In this document: positions 16,145 to 23,603 of the stretch, one piece after another
Numbering within the stretch: position 1 is the stretch's first letter
How the letters are laid out: every line of letters starts with the position of its first letter
Assembly: GCF_051594765.1 (NCBI RefSeq)
Contig: NZ_JBPPGJ010000019.1
Span: 1 to 64,000 of the forward strand
Direction: 5' to 3'
Length of the DNA stretch: 64,000 bases
Source of the DNA: Paenibacillus_AR sp051594765
Lineage (GTDB): Bacteria; Bacillota; Bacilli; Paenibacillales; NBRC-103111
Made by a program: the position numbers and the translations under genes
The notes under the pieces: generated by a model
Seen by the model: the letters and a program-made list of their open reading frames with translations, nothing else
Database searches by the model: none
Told to the model about the DNA's origin: nothing

Positions 16145-16588
16145 GCCGGGCCAAGACCCGGCTGCTTGTGCAGCTTAAGGCGGCTGCAAGCCTTAACCCG
16201 GGGCTAGCTCCGGTAGCGTCGGAGTTAAGGCGTCTCACCGCCTTAAATGCGAAAGGCCGGGCCAAGACCCGGCTGCTTGCGCAGCTTAAGGCGGCTGCAA
16301 GCCTTAACCCGGGTCTAGCTCCGGCAGCGTCGGAGTTAAGGCGTCTCACCGCCTTAACTGCGAAAGGCCGGGCCAAGACCCGGCTGCTTGCGCAACTTAA
16401 GGCGGCTGCAAGCCTTATCCCGGGTCTAGCTCCGGCAGCGTCGGAGTTAAGGCGTCTCACCGCCTTACATGCGAATAGCCGGGCCAAGACCCGGCTGCTT
16501 GCGCAGCTTAAGGCGGCTGCAAGCCTTAACCCGGGTCTAGACCCGGCAGCGTCGGAGTTAAGGCGTCTCACCGCCTTAACTCCTTAAC
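16145..16588. repeat. four tandem 111-bp repeats built of nested hairpins
   Basis: Units start at 16145, 16256, 16367 and 16478 and differ at only a few positions. Each holds GCCGGG/CCCGGC (6-bp stem), TTAAGGC/GCCTTAA (7-bp) and GTTAAGGCG/CGCCTTAAC (9-bp, 6-nt loop), plus a CCGG...CCGG palindrome that is perfect in unit 4. Because 111 is divisible by three, long frames open on both strands (16087-16587 plus, 16095-16571 minus). These repeat every 37 codons, lack ribosome binding sites and look non-coding. The array occupies most of the 773-bp gap 15871-16643 and lies downstream of cls. Confidence 0.9.
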
Positions 16589-16643
16589 TCCTGCTGCGTC
16601 CTGCCTGCGGCCCTCGCCTAAGCCCCTCCACCGGCTGCAGCCC

Positions 16644-18086
16644 CTATAGAATCGGGGACAGCAGCCGCGACACCGCTTCCTTGAACTTATCCATCCGGCT
16701 CCTGCCTCTGTACCGCTCCAGAGTGAGCTCCGAGCAGTCCTCGCTGTCCTTCAGGAACAGAGCGTGCAGCCGCTTGGCCACCTCCGCGTCATAGACCAGC
16801 GCGTTGGCTTCGAAGTTCAGGCGGAAGCTCCGCGTATCAATATTGGCCGTCCCGACGGAGGCCACCTCCTGATCCACGACGATGGTCTTCGCGTGCAGGA
16901 ACCCTTTCTCATACTGCAGGACACGAATGCCATAGGGGAGAAGCTCCCCCGCATGGGCCAGCGTCGCCGGATACACGAAGGGATGGTCCGGCTTGTTCGG
17001 AATCATGATTCGGATGTCGACGCCGGATAACAACGCGATCTTGCAGGCATCGATGAAGCTGGAGTCGGGAATAAAATACGGAGACTGGATGAAGATGCTC
17101 TTCTTCGCCGTCGTGATCAGCTTCAGGTACATATTCTTCAGATGCTCCGTCTCGGAATTCGGGCCGCTGGAGATGATCTGGACCGTGCTGCTCCCCGTGT
17201 GCAGGTCCGACCGGAAGACGAATTCCTCCGGGTGGATGCTTTTGCGGTGCGCCGCCTTCTTCCAGTCCAATACGAATCGGCCCTGAATGTTGCGGACCGC
17301 TTCACCCGTGATCCGCAAATGCGTATCCCGCCAATAGCCCATCTTCGGATCCAAGCCCAGATATTCCTCCCCGACGTTGAAGCCTCCGATGTAGGCGGTT
17401 TTCCCGTCGATAATGCACAGCTTCCGGTGATTCCGGTTGTTGATCCGGAAATTCACCAGTCTGAACCAGGACGGGAAGAACACCTCCGCTTCCCCGCCAT
17501 AGGCCAGCAGCTCCCGGAAGAAGGAACGGGAGATCCGCCGCGACCCGATCTCGTCGTAGAGAACCCGGACCTTCACTCCCTCCTTAGCCTTACGGGTCAG
17601 CTCGTCCCGTAGACGCTTGCCCAATCCGTCCCGCTGGATGATGTAATATTGGACGTTGATCTCCTTCTCCGCATTCCGGATATCCTCAAACAAGGATTCG
17701 AACTTCGCCTTCCCGTCATGGAAGACCTCCACCTCGTTGTCCGTGGTCACCGTGGCATTGGCCGAGCTCAGATTCATCTGCATGAGATCCCCATACTTCT
17801 CCGACAACGGCCCGAACGAATGGATATGCGTCAGCTGCTCATCGGCTGCAGCTTGCAGGTAAGCGCGCTCCTCCGACGACAGGTTATAGAAATTCTTCTT
17901 CGTTAATTGCCGGCCGAAAAAGATATAGAAGAGGAAGCCCAGCAGCGGGATAAAGAACAGGACCATCAGCCAGGCCCAGGTTGCCCCGATATCCCTTCGT
18001 TCGATGAAGACCACGACGCCGGCCAGCAATATATTGCCGACCGTCACGATAGAGACGATAAGCGTAACCAGATTGCCGATGTCCAA
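16644..18086 (-). CDS. cls: cardiolipin synthase (phospholipase D family)
   Basis: A 480-aa membrane enzyme that condenses phosphatidylglycerol to cardiolipin. Two N-terminal membrane helices (about 5-29 and 34-58) form the PLDc_N region. Two HKD motifs follow: HRKLCIID (His220) and HAKTIVVD (His398), with GG(F)N and GTAN signatures. Start is TTG 18086 with AGGAGG 7 nt upstream. It follows relP by 48 bp on the same strand, so the two are probably co-transcribed. Length is typical. Confidence 0.95.
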   Translation of the reverse strand: MDIGNLVTLIVSIVTVGNILLAGVVVFIERRDIGATWAWLMVLFFIPLLGFLFYIFFGRQLTKKNFYNLSSEERAYLQAAADEQLTHIHSFGPLSEKYGDLMQMNLSSANATVTTDNEVEVFHDGKAKFESLFEDIRNAEKEINVQYYIIQRDGLGKRLRDELTRKAKEGVKVRVLYDEIGSRRISRSFFRELLAYGGEAEVFFPSWFRLVNFRINNRNHRKLCIIDGKTAYIGGFNVGEEYLGLDPKMGYWRDTHLRITGEAVRNIQGRFVLDWKKAAHRKSIHPEEFVFRSDLHTGSSTVQIISSGPNSETEHLKNMYLKLITTAKKSIFIQSPYFIPDSSFIDACKIALLSGVDIRIMIPNKPDHPFVYPATLAHAGELLPYGIRVLQYEKGFLHAKTIVVDQEVASVGTANIDTRSFRLNFEANALVYDAEVAKRLHALFLKDSEDCSELTLERYRGRSRMDKFKEAVSRLLSPIL

Positions 18087-18134
18087 AGGGATCCCTCCTT
18101 CTTCTGGGAACGGTCAGCGCCGTCCGCAGGCCGC

Positions 18135-18875
18135 TTACTCGTCCGAGCCGCCGAGCAGCGCCAGGAAATGGTCCGGGATCGGAAGCTTGGCAGCCCCGCC
18201 GAATAATTCGGACGCAAGCCCTTCGCCTCCGGTCTGTTCACTCTTGATCCGGTTGGCCTCCTCGTGGAGCCGTTCCATCTTCCCGTCCAGCTCCGTGGCC
18301 GTTATGGCGGCTTCCTTCAATTCATCAAGCAGCCGCTCAGGAACGGTGCCGTTATATTTATAGAAGATCTTATGCTCCAGGCTGGCCCAAAAATCCATGG
18401 CGATGGTCCGGATCTGCACCTCCACGTATACGGATTCCTGCCGGTCCGACATGAAGACCGGGACCTTGACCAAGAGGTGCAGGCTTTTGTACCCGTTGGG
18501 CTTCGGATTCTTGATGTAATCCTTGACGGACACGATCTCCAGGTCGCTCTGATCTTGAAGCATCCGGCTGATGCGGTAAATGTCCGACACGAAGGAGCAG
18601 GTGATCCGGATTCCCGCAATGTCCTTGATGCTCTCCCGCACATCGTCCAGAGAATGGATGGCTCCTTTACGGTAGATCTTCTTCATGATGCTCTCGGGGG
18701 TCTTGATACGGGACTTGGTATGCTCAATGGGGTTGTATTCGTGAAGAAGCTGGAACTCCTCCTGCAGGATATCGATCTTCGTCTCCACTTCCTGCAAGGC
18801 AAACTTGTACATCATCATGAATCGGGTCAGGAGGGTGCGAAGCTGCTTGAATTGCTCGAGTTGGTTCGTGCTCAT
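18135..18875 (-). CDS. relP: small alarmone synthetase, YwaC/RelP type
   Basis: A 246-aa cytosolic (p)ppGpp synthetase without a hydrolase domain. Family segments are NPIEHTKSRIKTPESIMKKI, DIAGIRITCSF, KDYIKNPKPNGYKSLHL and VEVQIRTIAMDFWASLEHKIFYK; these match YwaC more closely than YjbM. The C-terminus runs about 30 residues longer than in B. subtilis. In Bacillus, ywaC responds to cell-envelope stress, and co-location with cls, an envelope gene, fits. The start at 18875 has a GGACGACCTC spacer and only a weak binding site (AAAGGA). Confidence 0.92.
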   Translation of the reverse strand: MSTNQLEQFKQLRTLLTRFMMMYKFALQEVETKIDILQEEFQLLHEYNPIEHTKSRIKTPESIMKKIYRKGAIHSLDDVRESIKDIAGIRITCSFVSDIYRISRMLQDQSDLEIVSVKDYIKNPKPNGYKSLHLLVKVPVFMSDRQESVYVEVQIRTIAMDFWASLEHKIFYKYNGTVPERLLDELKEAAITATELDGKMERLHEEANRIKSEQTGGEGLASELFGGAAKLPIPDHFLALLGGSDE

Positions 18876-19027
18876 GAGGTCGTCCTTTCCGCGCGGCCTG
18901 CGACTGCGACTTCCGTGGGTATGGTTCTTGCTCGCAACATACGGTTACCTTAGTACTATACAATGTCTTACGTTTTCCCACAATCGAGGGTTCCCTGCCG
19001 GAAGGACGGACCTCCGCGCCAAAAAAA

Positions 19028-19052
19028 AGCCGGAGGCAGAAGCCTCCGGCTT
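19028..19052 (-). terminator. intrinsic terminator of the histidine kinase gene
   Basis: AAGCCGGAGGC/GCCTCCGGCTT forms an 11-bp stem. Eight or more A on the plus strand at 19019-19028 give the T run on the minus-strand transcript. Confidence 0.88.
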
Positions 19053-19059
19053 GCTCACA

Positions 19060-20679
19060 TTATGAAAGCGCCGGCAATTGGATGCTCACGACGGCGCCTT
19101 TGACCGGACGGTTCCGGATCGTAAGCGAGCCCCGGTGGGATTGGATGATGTTCTGGCAGACCATCAGCCCCAATCCGGTTCCCGTATCCTTGGTGGAGAA
19201 GAACGGTTCGCCCAGCCGGTGCAGGATCACTTCCGGAATGCCGTTTCCCTCATCCTCAACCGTGACGATGATCTCCATCCCGGAGCTATGGAAGGATACG
19301 ACCAGCCTGCCGCCGTCCGGCATCGCTTCGATCGAATTTTTCAATACATTCAGGAACACCTGCTTGATTTGGCGCGCGTCGCACAGAACCGGTGGCAGCT
19401 CGGGTGTGCGCTCTACCTCGATCACGACATCATGAATGATGGCTTGCGCCTCCACAATCGGGATGAGATCCGTCAGAATTTCCTGCACGCTGTGCGGCCG
19501 CAGATTCTGGCTTTGCTGCGGCTTGGAGAGCAGCATGAACTCGCCGACGATGTAATTGATCCGCTCCAGCTCCGTGAGCATGAGCTCGCAGTATCTGCGG
19601 TTGGCTTCCGAGCTCCTGTAGAGCAGCTGCGTGAACCCTTTGAGAGACGTAAGGGGATTGCGGATCTCATGGGCCACCCCGGCGGCCATCTGTCCGACGA
19701 CGGATAGCTTCTCGGACCGGATCAGCGCTTGCTCGGATTGCTTGTAATCCTGAATTTCCACAAGCAGCCGGACCAGCAAGATGACGAAGGCCACCAACAA
19801 TCCTATCAAGCCGGCCGATAGAGGTTGGTCCCCAACCACAAAGATCATCAACAGCAAAAAAATCGCCATCAGGGGTATATACCGCTTGCCCGTATACCAC
19901 CTGCCGGCCTGTGCCGGAGGAGAAGCTCGCTCGGATCGGGTGCCCGCTGCGGCGGCGGACATCCCCAGGAGCATCAGCCCTCCGAACCAACAAAGGTCGG
20001 GAAGCCAACCCGGTATCCCGGTCCCATCGTAACGGTAGAAGAGCAGCAGCCCGATCGTATTCCCGCTTGACTTCGTCAAGAATCCCGCCATCAGGAGCAG
20101 CGTCGCACGAGCATCATTGGAGTCCCGCTCATAGATGAAGAGAAGGAACAGCCCGAGCAGAATCACCGTATTGGCGGAGGAGCAATACAAGTGGAAGAAC
20201 CTTTCAGCGTCTGTGAAACCGGAGGACAGCGGCTCGATGATAAATCGCCAATACACGGTTGTGGCAACCGTCATGAAGAGGAGCACGTCCAGTGAAAACC
20301 GAAGAGCCGGCCTCCTGCGGCTGATCTTATTTTGCCGGTACAGGGCTTGCAGGTAGAACAGATATTGGAGCATCCAGAGCACTTCCGGAATGCCGAAGGA
20401 GCCGGGCTCTTTCCCTTGAACGAGGAGGAAGACCGTCCAGTAGACCTGGGCGAAAAAGTAGAACAGCACACCAAGGCTGTAACTCAGCCAATAACGCCTT
20501 CGGTTCATCCGGTACAAACGCCATAATAGAACCGCCGCATACAGAGCGGCCAGCGTCTGCAGCGCATTGATGCCCGCCAGATACCGGACTGACTCCGCAT
20601 CATACCAGCCCCAGCCGACAACCAGATACAACAAGATCATGGAAAAGCCGATCAACCACGGAATACGGTTCATGACCAC
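19060..20679 (-). CDS. multi-TM sensor histidine kinase (sporulation-kinase-like)
   Basis: About 539 aa. It has roughly eight or nine hydrophobic helices in the first 300 residues and no extracellular sensor domain. A short cytoplasmic linker precedes HisKA (VAHEIRNPLTSLKGFTQLL) and HATPase (NVLKNSIEAM, DEGNGIP, GTGLGLMVCQNII). The HEIRNPL-type kinase core resembles KinB/KinD-like orphan kinases that feed the Bacillus phosphorelay. No response regulator is adjacent. The start is uncertain: GTG 20679 has AAAGGA at 6 nt, while ATG 20694 and TTG 20739 are possible but have poorer sites. A role in sporulation is an inference. Confidence 0.85.
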   Translation of the reverse strand: MVMNRIPWLIGFSMILLYLVVGWGWYDAESVRYLAGINALQTLAALYAAVLLWRLYRMNRRRYWLSYSLGVLFYFFAQVYWTVFLLVQGKEPGSFGIPEVLWMLQYLFYLQALYRQNKISRRRPALRFSLDVLLFMTVATTVYWRFIIEPLSSGFTDAERFFHLYCSSANTVILLGLFLLFIYERDSNDARATLLLMAGFLTKSSGNTIGLLLFYRYDGTGIPGWLPDLCWFGGLMLLGMSAAAAGTRSERASPPAQAGRWYTGKRYIPLMAIFLLLMIFVVGDQPLSAGLIGLLVAFVILLVRLLVEIQDYKQSEQALIRSEKLSVVGQMAAGVAHEIRNPLTSLKGFTQLLYRSSEANRRYCELMLTELERINYIVGEFMLLSKPQQSQNLRPHSVQEILTDLIPIVEAQAIIHDVVIEVERTPELPPVLCDARQIKQVFLNVLKNSIEAMPDGGRLVVSFHSSGMEIIVTVEDEGNGIPEVILHRLGEPFFSTKDTGTGLGLMVCQNIIQSHRGSLTIRNRPVKGAVVSIQLPALS

Positions 20680-20815
20680 ATTCTTTCCTTTCATAGCCGG
20701 CTCTCTTCTCTCGTTCATTAGTTCTCGCTCTGCAGACAAATTCCTCCAGTCGGCTGTCGCCCGACGGAAAAAATATTGACAACATAAAATGCGGCTCGCC
20801 CAACCTTGTTGAAGG

Positions 20816-21403
20816 CTAGCTCCGCCCCATGTGGAGGGATCTTAGCAACCTAAACTGCCGGGCCAGGTATGCCGGCGTATAGGGCATGTCCGCCCGCAGC
20901 CAGGACACGATGGTTCCGATCAAGGCGGAGGTCCCGTACCAGATGGCAATCTCCTTCTGGATTCCCCCCATCTCGGAAGGAGGTTGGCTCTCGAAGCGCG
21001 CACTGATGCTTTCCGTCAGGAAGACCTTCAGCTTCTCCGTGAATACGGGCGTTCGTCTGGAGGCCAGGATCACTTTATAGAATTTGGCATGCTCTGCGAA
21101 ATGCTCCAGCAGTCCGAGAATAACCGGCTCCTCCCCGTTCTCCGTCTTGGATGCGGAGGGAGGGGAATGATACAGGGCCCGGCGGATCTCTTCGATCATC
21201 TCCTCTGCCATCTTGTCGATCATGTCCGGAATATCCTTGTAGTGCAGATAGAACGTGACCCGATTGATCGTGGCGCGCTCGGCGATGCGATTCACCGAGA
21301 TCTTATCGATATCCATCTCCTCCAACAGCTCGACGAAGGCCTCCCGGATCAGCTGACGGGTCCGGATAATCCGTGGATCCAATCGCGGTTTGGCAGTCTC
21401 CAT
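20816..21403 (-). CDS. TetR/AcrR-family transcriptional regulator
   Basis: A 195-aa protein. The helix-turn-helix (about 12-57) contains RTRQLIREAFVELLEE, ISVNRIAERATINRVTFYLHYKD, which matches the TetR_N pattern. The C-terminal ligand domain is helical, with WLRADMPYTPAYLARQF near the end. It is divergent from an efflux transporter gene, the standard arrangement for local repression released by drug binding. Palindromes in the shared intergenic region are candidate operators. Confidence 0.9.
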   Translation of the reverse strand: METAKPRLDPRIIRTRQLIREAFVELLEEMDIDKISVNRIAERATINRVTFYLHYKDIPDMIDKMAEEMIEEIRRALYHSPPSASKTENGEEPVILGLLEHFAEHAKFYKVILASRRTPVFTEKLKVFLTESISARFESQPPSEMGGIQKEIAIWYGTSALIGTIVSWLRADMPYTPAYLARQFRLLRSLHMGRS

Positions 21404-21437
21404 AACGGCTCTCCTTCCTATTCATTAGAATGATTAT

Positions 21438-21449
21438 TGACAATTGTCA
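21438..21449. promoter_or_regulatory. palindrome near the tetR start
   Basis: TGACAATTGTCA is a 12-bp perfect palindrome 35 bp upstream of the regulator start codon, flanked by ATGAT/TCAT. It is a candidate autoregulatory operator. Confidence 0.4.
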
Positions 21450-21531
21450 TCATCCCTGTCGTATTTCTCTCAGCTATGCTACAGATCGAATCGCACTGTA
21501 AACTAATCAACATTTCCTCGAAAATCGTTGC

Positions 21532-21559
21532 TTGTAAATGACCGCTCCGGCGCTATAAT
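21532..21559 (+). promoter_or_regulatory. promoter of the MFS efflux gene
   Basis: TTGTAA (21532-21537) and TATAAT (21554-21559) with a 16-bp spacer lie about 75 bp before the start codon. Confidence 0.55.
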
Positions 21560-21581
21560 CTAATTTATACATCGTGGATTA

Positions 21582-21595
21582 TACAACAGGTTGTA
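21582..21595. promoter_or_regulatory. candidate TetR operator downstream of the MFS promoter
   Basis: TACAAC-AG-GTTGTA is a perfect inverted repeat with A/T flanks. It is placed just after the -10 box, where bound repressor would block initiation. Confidence 0.45.
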
Positions 21596-21634
21596 AATTA
21601 AATCTATAGACAAAGAGAAAGGACTGGAGTGGAA

Positions 21635-23134
21635 ATGAGCCATACCCCGCCTTTGGAGCGCAGCTCCATCAAGAAGGGCCCCATCCTATTCATCATGATC
21701 CTGGGCGCCTTCCTGGCCACCTTGAACCAGACCATCATGAGCGTTGCCACACCGGAGCTGATGAAGGACTTCGGCATCTCGGCCACCACCGCCCAATGGC
21801 TGACCACCGGATACATGCTGGTGAACGGCGTGCTGATCCCGATTACCGCCTACTTCATGCAGCGGTTCTCGACGCGCCAGCTCTTCCTAAGCTCCATGGT
21901 CATCTTCCTGATCGGAACGGTCGTATCCGCCCTGGCGGGCAACTTCCCGTCGCTCTTGACCGGACGTCTGATCCAGGCTGCCGGTGCCGGCATTATTATG
22001 CCCCTGCTCATGAATGTCATCTTAGCCCTCTTCCCCCCCGAAAAAAGAGGGGCCGCCATGGGTATGGTCGGCCTCGCCATCATCTTCGCCCCGGCCGTAG
22101 GGCCGACGCTCGCGGGCTATGTGTTGGAGCACTATGATTGGCAGGTCATGTTCTACGGGATGATCCCGCTGGCCGTCATCGTGGTGATCTGCGGAACCAT
22201 CTACTTGAGGAACATCTCCGAGCGGACCCCCGCCAAGCTGGATGTTGCCGGCCTGCTGCTCTCTACCGCGGGCTTCGGCGCCCTCCTCTACGGCTTCAGC
22301 CGTGCGGGAAGCGCCGGCTGGGACAGCGCGGAAGTCCTGGCCACCCTTAGTGCCGGTGTGGTCGGCTTGGCCCTCTTCACTTGGAGGCAGCTCGTCTCCA
22401 AGGAGCCGCTTCTTGAGCTTCGCGCGTTCAAGTACAACATGTTCACCTTGACCACCATCATCAATGTGGCCGTCACGATGGTGATGTACGCGGACATGAT
22501 GCTCCTGCCGCTGTACCTGCAGAACACCCGCGGCTTCACCCCGGTGGAATCCGGCCTGCTCCTGCTTCCGGGCGCCCTGGTGATGGGGCTTCTGATGCCC
22601 GTTACCGGCAAGCTGTTCGACCGGTTCGGAGCCAAGTGGCTGGCCGTCATCGGTCTCGTCATTACCATCGCCACCACCCTGGGCTTCGTGAATCTGACGG
22701 GCTCCACCAGCTACACCTATCTGATCCTGATGTCTACCGGGCGCCGAATCGGGATGGCCTTGTTCCTAATGCCGATCCAGACCGCAGGCCTGAACCAGCT
22801 GCCGAACCGGTTGAACGCTCACGGCACAGCCATCTCCAACACCATCCGCCAGGTGGCGGGAGCCGTCGGCACCTCGCTCCTCGTCACCGTCATGACCGAC
22901 AGAACCAAATCTCACGTGAAGGAGCTGATGATGTCGGGCGGCGCCACGGACGCGGCAGGTCAGAAGCAGTTGATTCTGGATGCTACGATCAAGGGCATCA
23001 ACGACGCGTACCTCGTGATTGTCGCCATCGGCATCCTGGCTCTGCTGCTCTCCTTCTTCATCAAGAAGACCTCCCAAGCCAAGGAGGAGTCCAAGGAGTC
23101 GGCCTTCAAGCCGGTGACCGTAAACGAAGGGTAA
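21635..23134 (+). CDS. MFS multidrug efflux transporter (DHA2, EmrB/QacA type)
   Basis: A 499-aa protein with about 14 membrane helices. The N-terminus MSHTPPLERSSIKKGPILF leads into helix 1 with ATLNQTIMSVATPEL. GRLIQAAGAGIIMPL and GPTLAGYVLEHYDWQVMF correspond to the DHA2 motif-C region (antiporter signature). It exports hydrophobic or cationic drugs in exchange for protons. ATG 21635 follows GGAG by 5 nt; GTG 21629 is two codons upstream. It is divergent from the TetR gene and ends at a strong terminator. Confidence 0.92.
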   Translation: MSHTPPLERSSIKKGPILFIMILGAFLATLNQTIMSVATPELMKDFGISATTAQWLTTGYMLVNGVLIPITAYFMQRFSTRQLFLSSMVIFLIGTVVSALAGNFPSLLTGRLIQAAGAGIIMPLLMNVILALFPPEKRGAAMGMVGLAIIFAPAVGPTLAGYVLEHYDWQVMFYGMIPLAVIVVICGTIYLRNISERTPAKLDVAGLLLSTAGFGALLYGFSRAGSAGWDSAEVLATLSAGVVGLALFTWRQLVSKEPLLELRAFKYNMFTLTTIINVAVTMVMYADMMLLPLYLQNTRGFTPVESGLLLLPGALVMGLLMPVTGKLFDRFGAKWLAVIGLVITIATTLGFVNLTGSTSYTYLILMSTGRRIGMALFLMPIQTAGLNQLPNRLNAHGTAISNTIRQVAGAVGTSLLVTVMTDRTKSHVKELMMSGGATDAAGQKQLILDATIKGINDAYLVIVAIGILALLLSFFIKKTSQAKEESKESAFKPVTVNEG

Positions 23135-23183
23135 ACCATACGAAATGTTGGAGTGCACGCGCCTGTTCGGGTCGCTCTAAACG

Positions 23184-23211
23184 AGAAATAGCCCCGAAAG
23201 GGGCTATTTCT
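23184..23211. terminator. intrinsic terminator between MFS gene and rhaM
   Basis: AGAAATAGCCCC-GAAA-GGGGCTATTTCT, a 12-bp stem with a GAAA tetraloop between convergent genes. It serves both strands. Confidence 0.9.
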
Positions 23212-23240
23212 GTGAGCGGAGACCTCGTATTCATGCGAGC

Positions 23241-23561
23241 TTATTTCTCGATATGGAAGACTTCCCGGAGGTCGAAGCTGATAGGACTGTGATCCTCGTT
23301 CGTCTCCATGATGTCCTTCATGTAGTCCCACCATTTTCTGCAGATTGGCTCACTCGAGATGCTGTCATGCAGCTCTTGACTCTCGTATTCCAGATAGGCG
23401 AACAGGATGCCCGTCTTCTCGTCCAGATAGATGGAATAGGTTGTGATTCCATGGTCCAAGAGCATGGCCTTCATCTCCGGCCACAGCTCATCATGGCGCT
23501 TCTTATACTCTTCCGCGCGCCCCTCGAATATCTTCATGGTCAATGCTTTCCGGTATGCCAT
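23241..23561 (-). CDS. rhaM: L-rhamnose mutarotase
   Basis: A 106-aa protein that interconverts alpha and beta anomers of L-rhamnose. Family features are KIFEGRAEEYKKRHDELWPEM near the N-terminus with catalytic His23, the TTYSIYLDEKTGILFAYLEYES core strands, and CRKWWDYMKDIME near the C-terminus. It lies 42 bp downstream of the GH112 phosphorylase, is very likely in the same transcript, and suggests that the phosphorylase releases rhamnose. No rhaA, rhaB or rhaD is nearby. Confidence 0.95.
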   Translation of the reverse strand: MAYRKALTMKIFEGRAEEYKKRHDELWPEMKAMLLDHGITTYSIYLDEKTGILFAYLEYESQELHDSISSEPICRKWWDYMKDIMETNEDHSPISFDLREVFHIEK

Positions 23562-23603
23562 AGGATCATTCTCCCTCTTGTTGTAATGAGCCCGGCCGAT
23601 TCG

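Noticed and set aside
16087..16587. Open frames of 166 aa (plus) and 158 aa (minus) over the repeat array
   Set aside because: They exist because the repeat period is 111 bp; each is a 37-residue repeat with no ribosome binding site and follows the hairpin structure, so I treat the region as non-coding.
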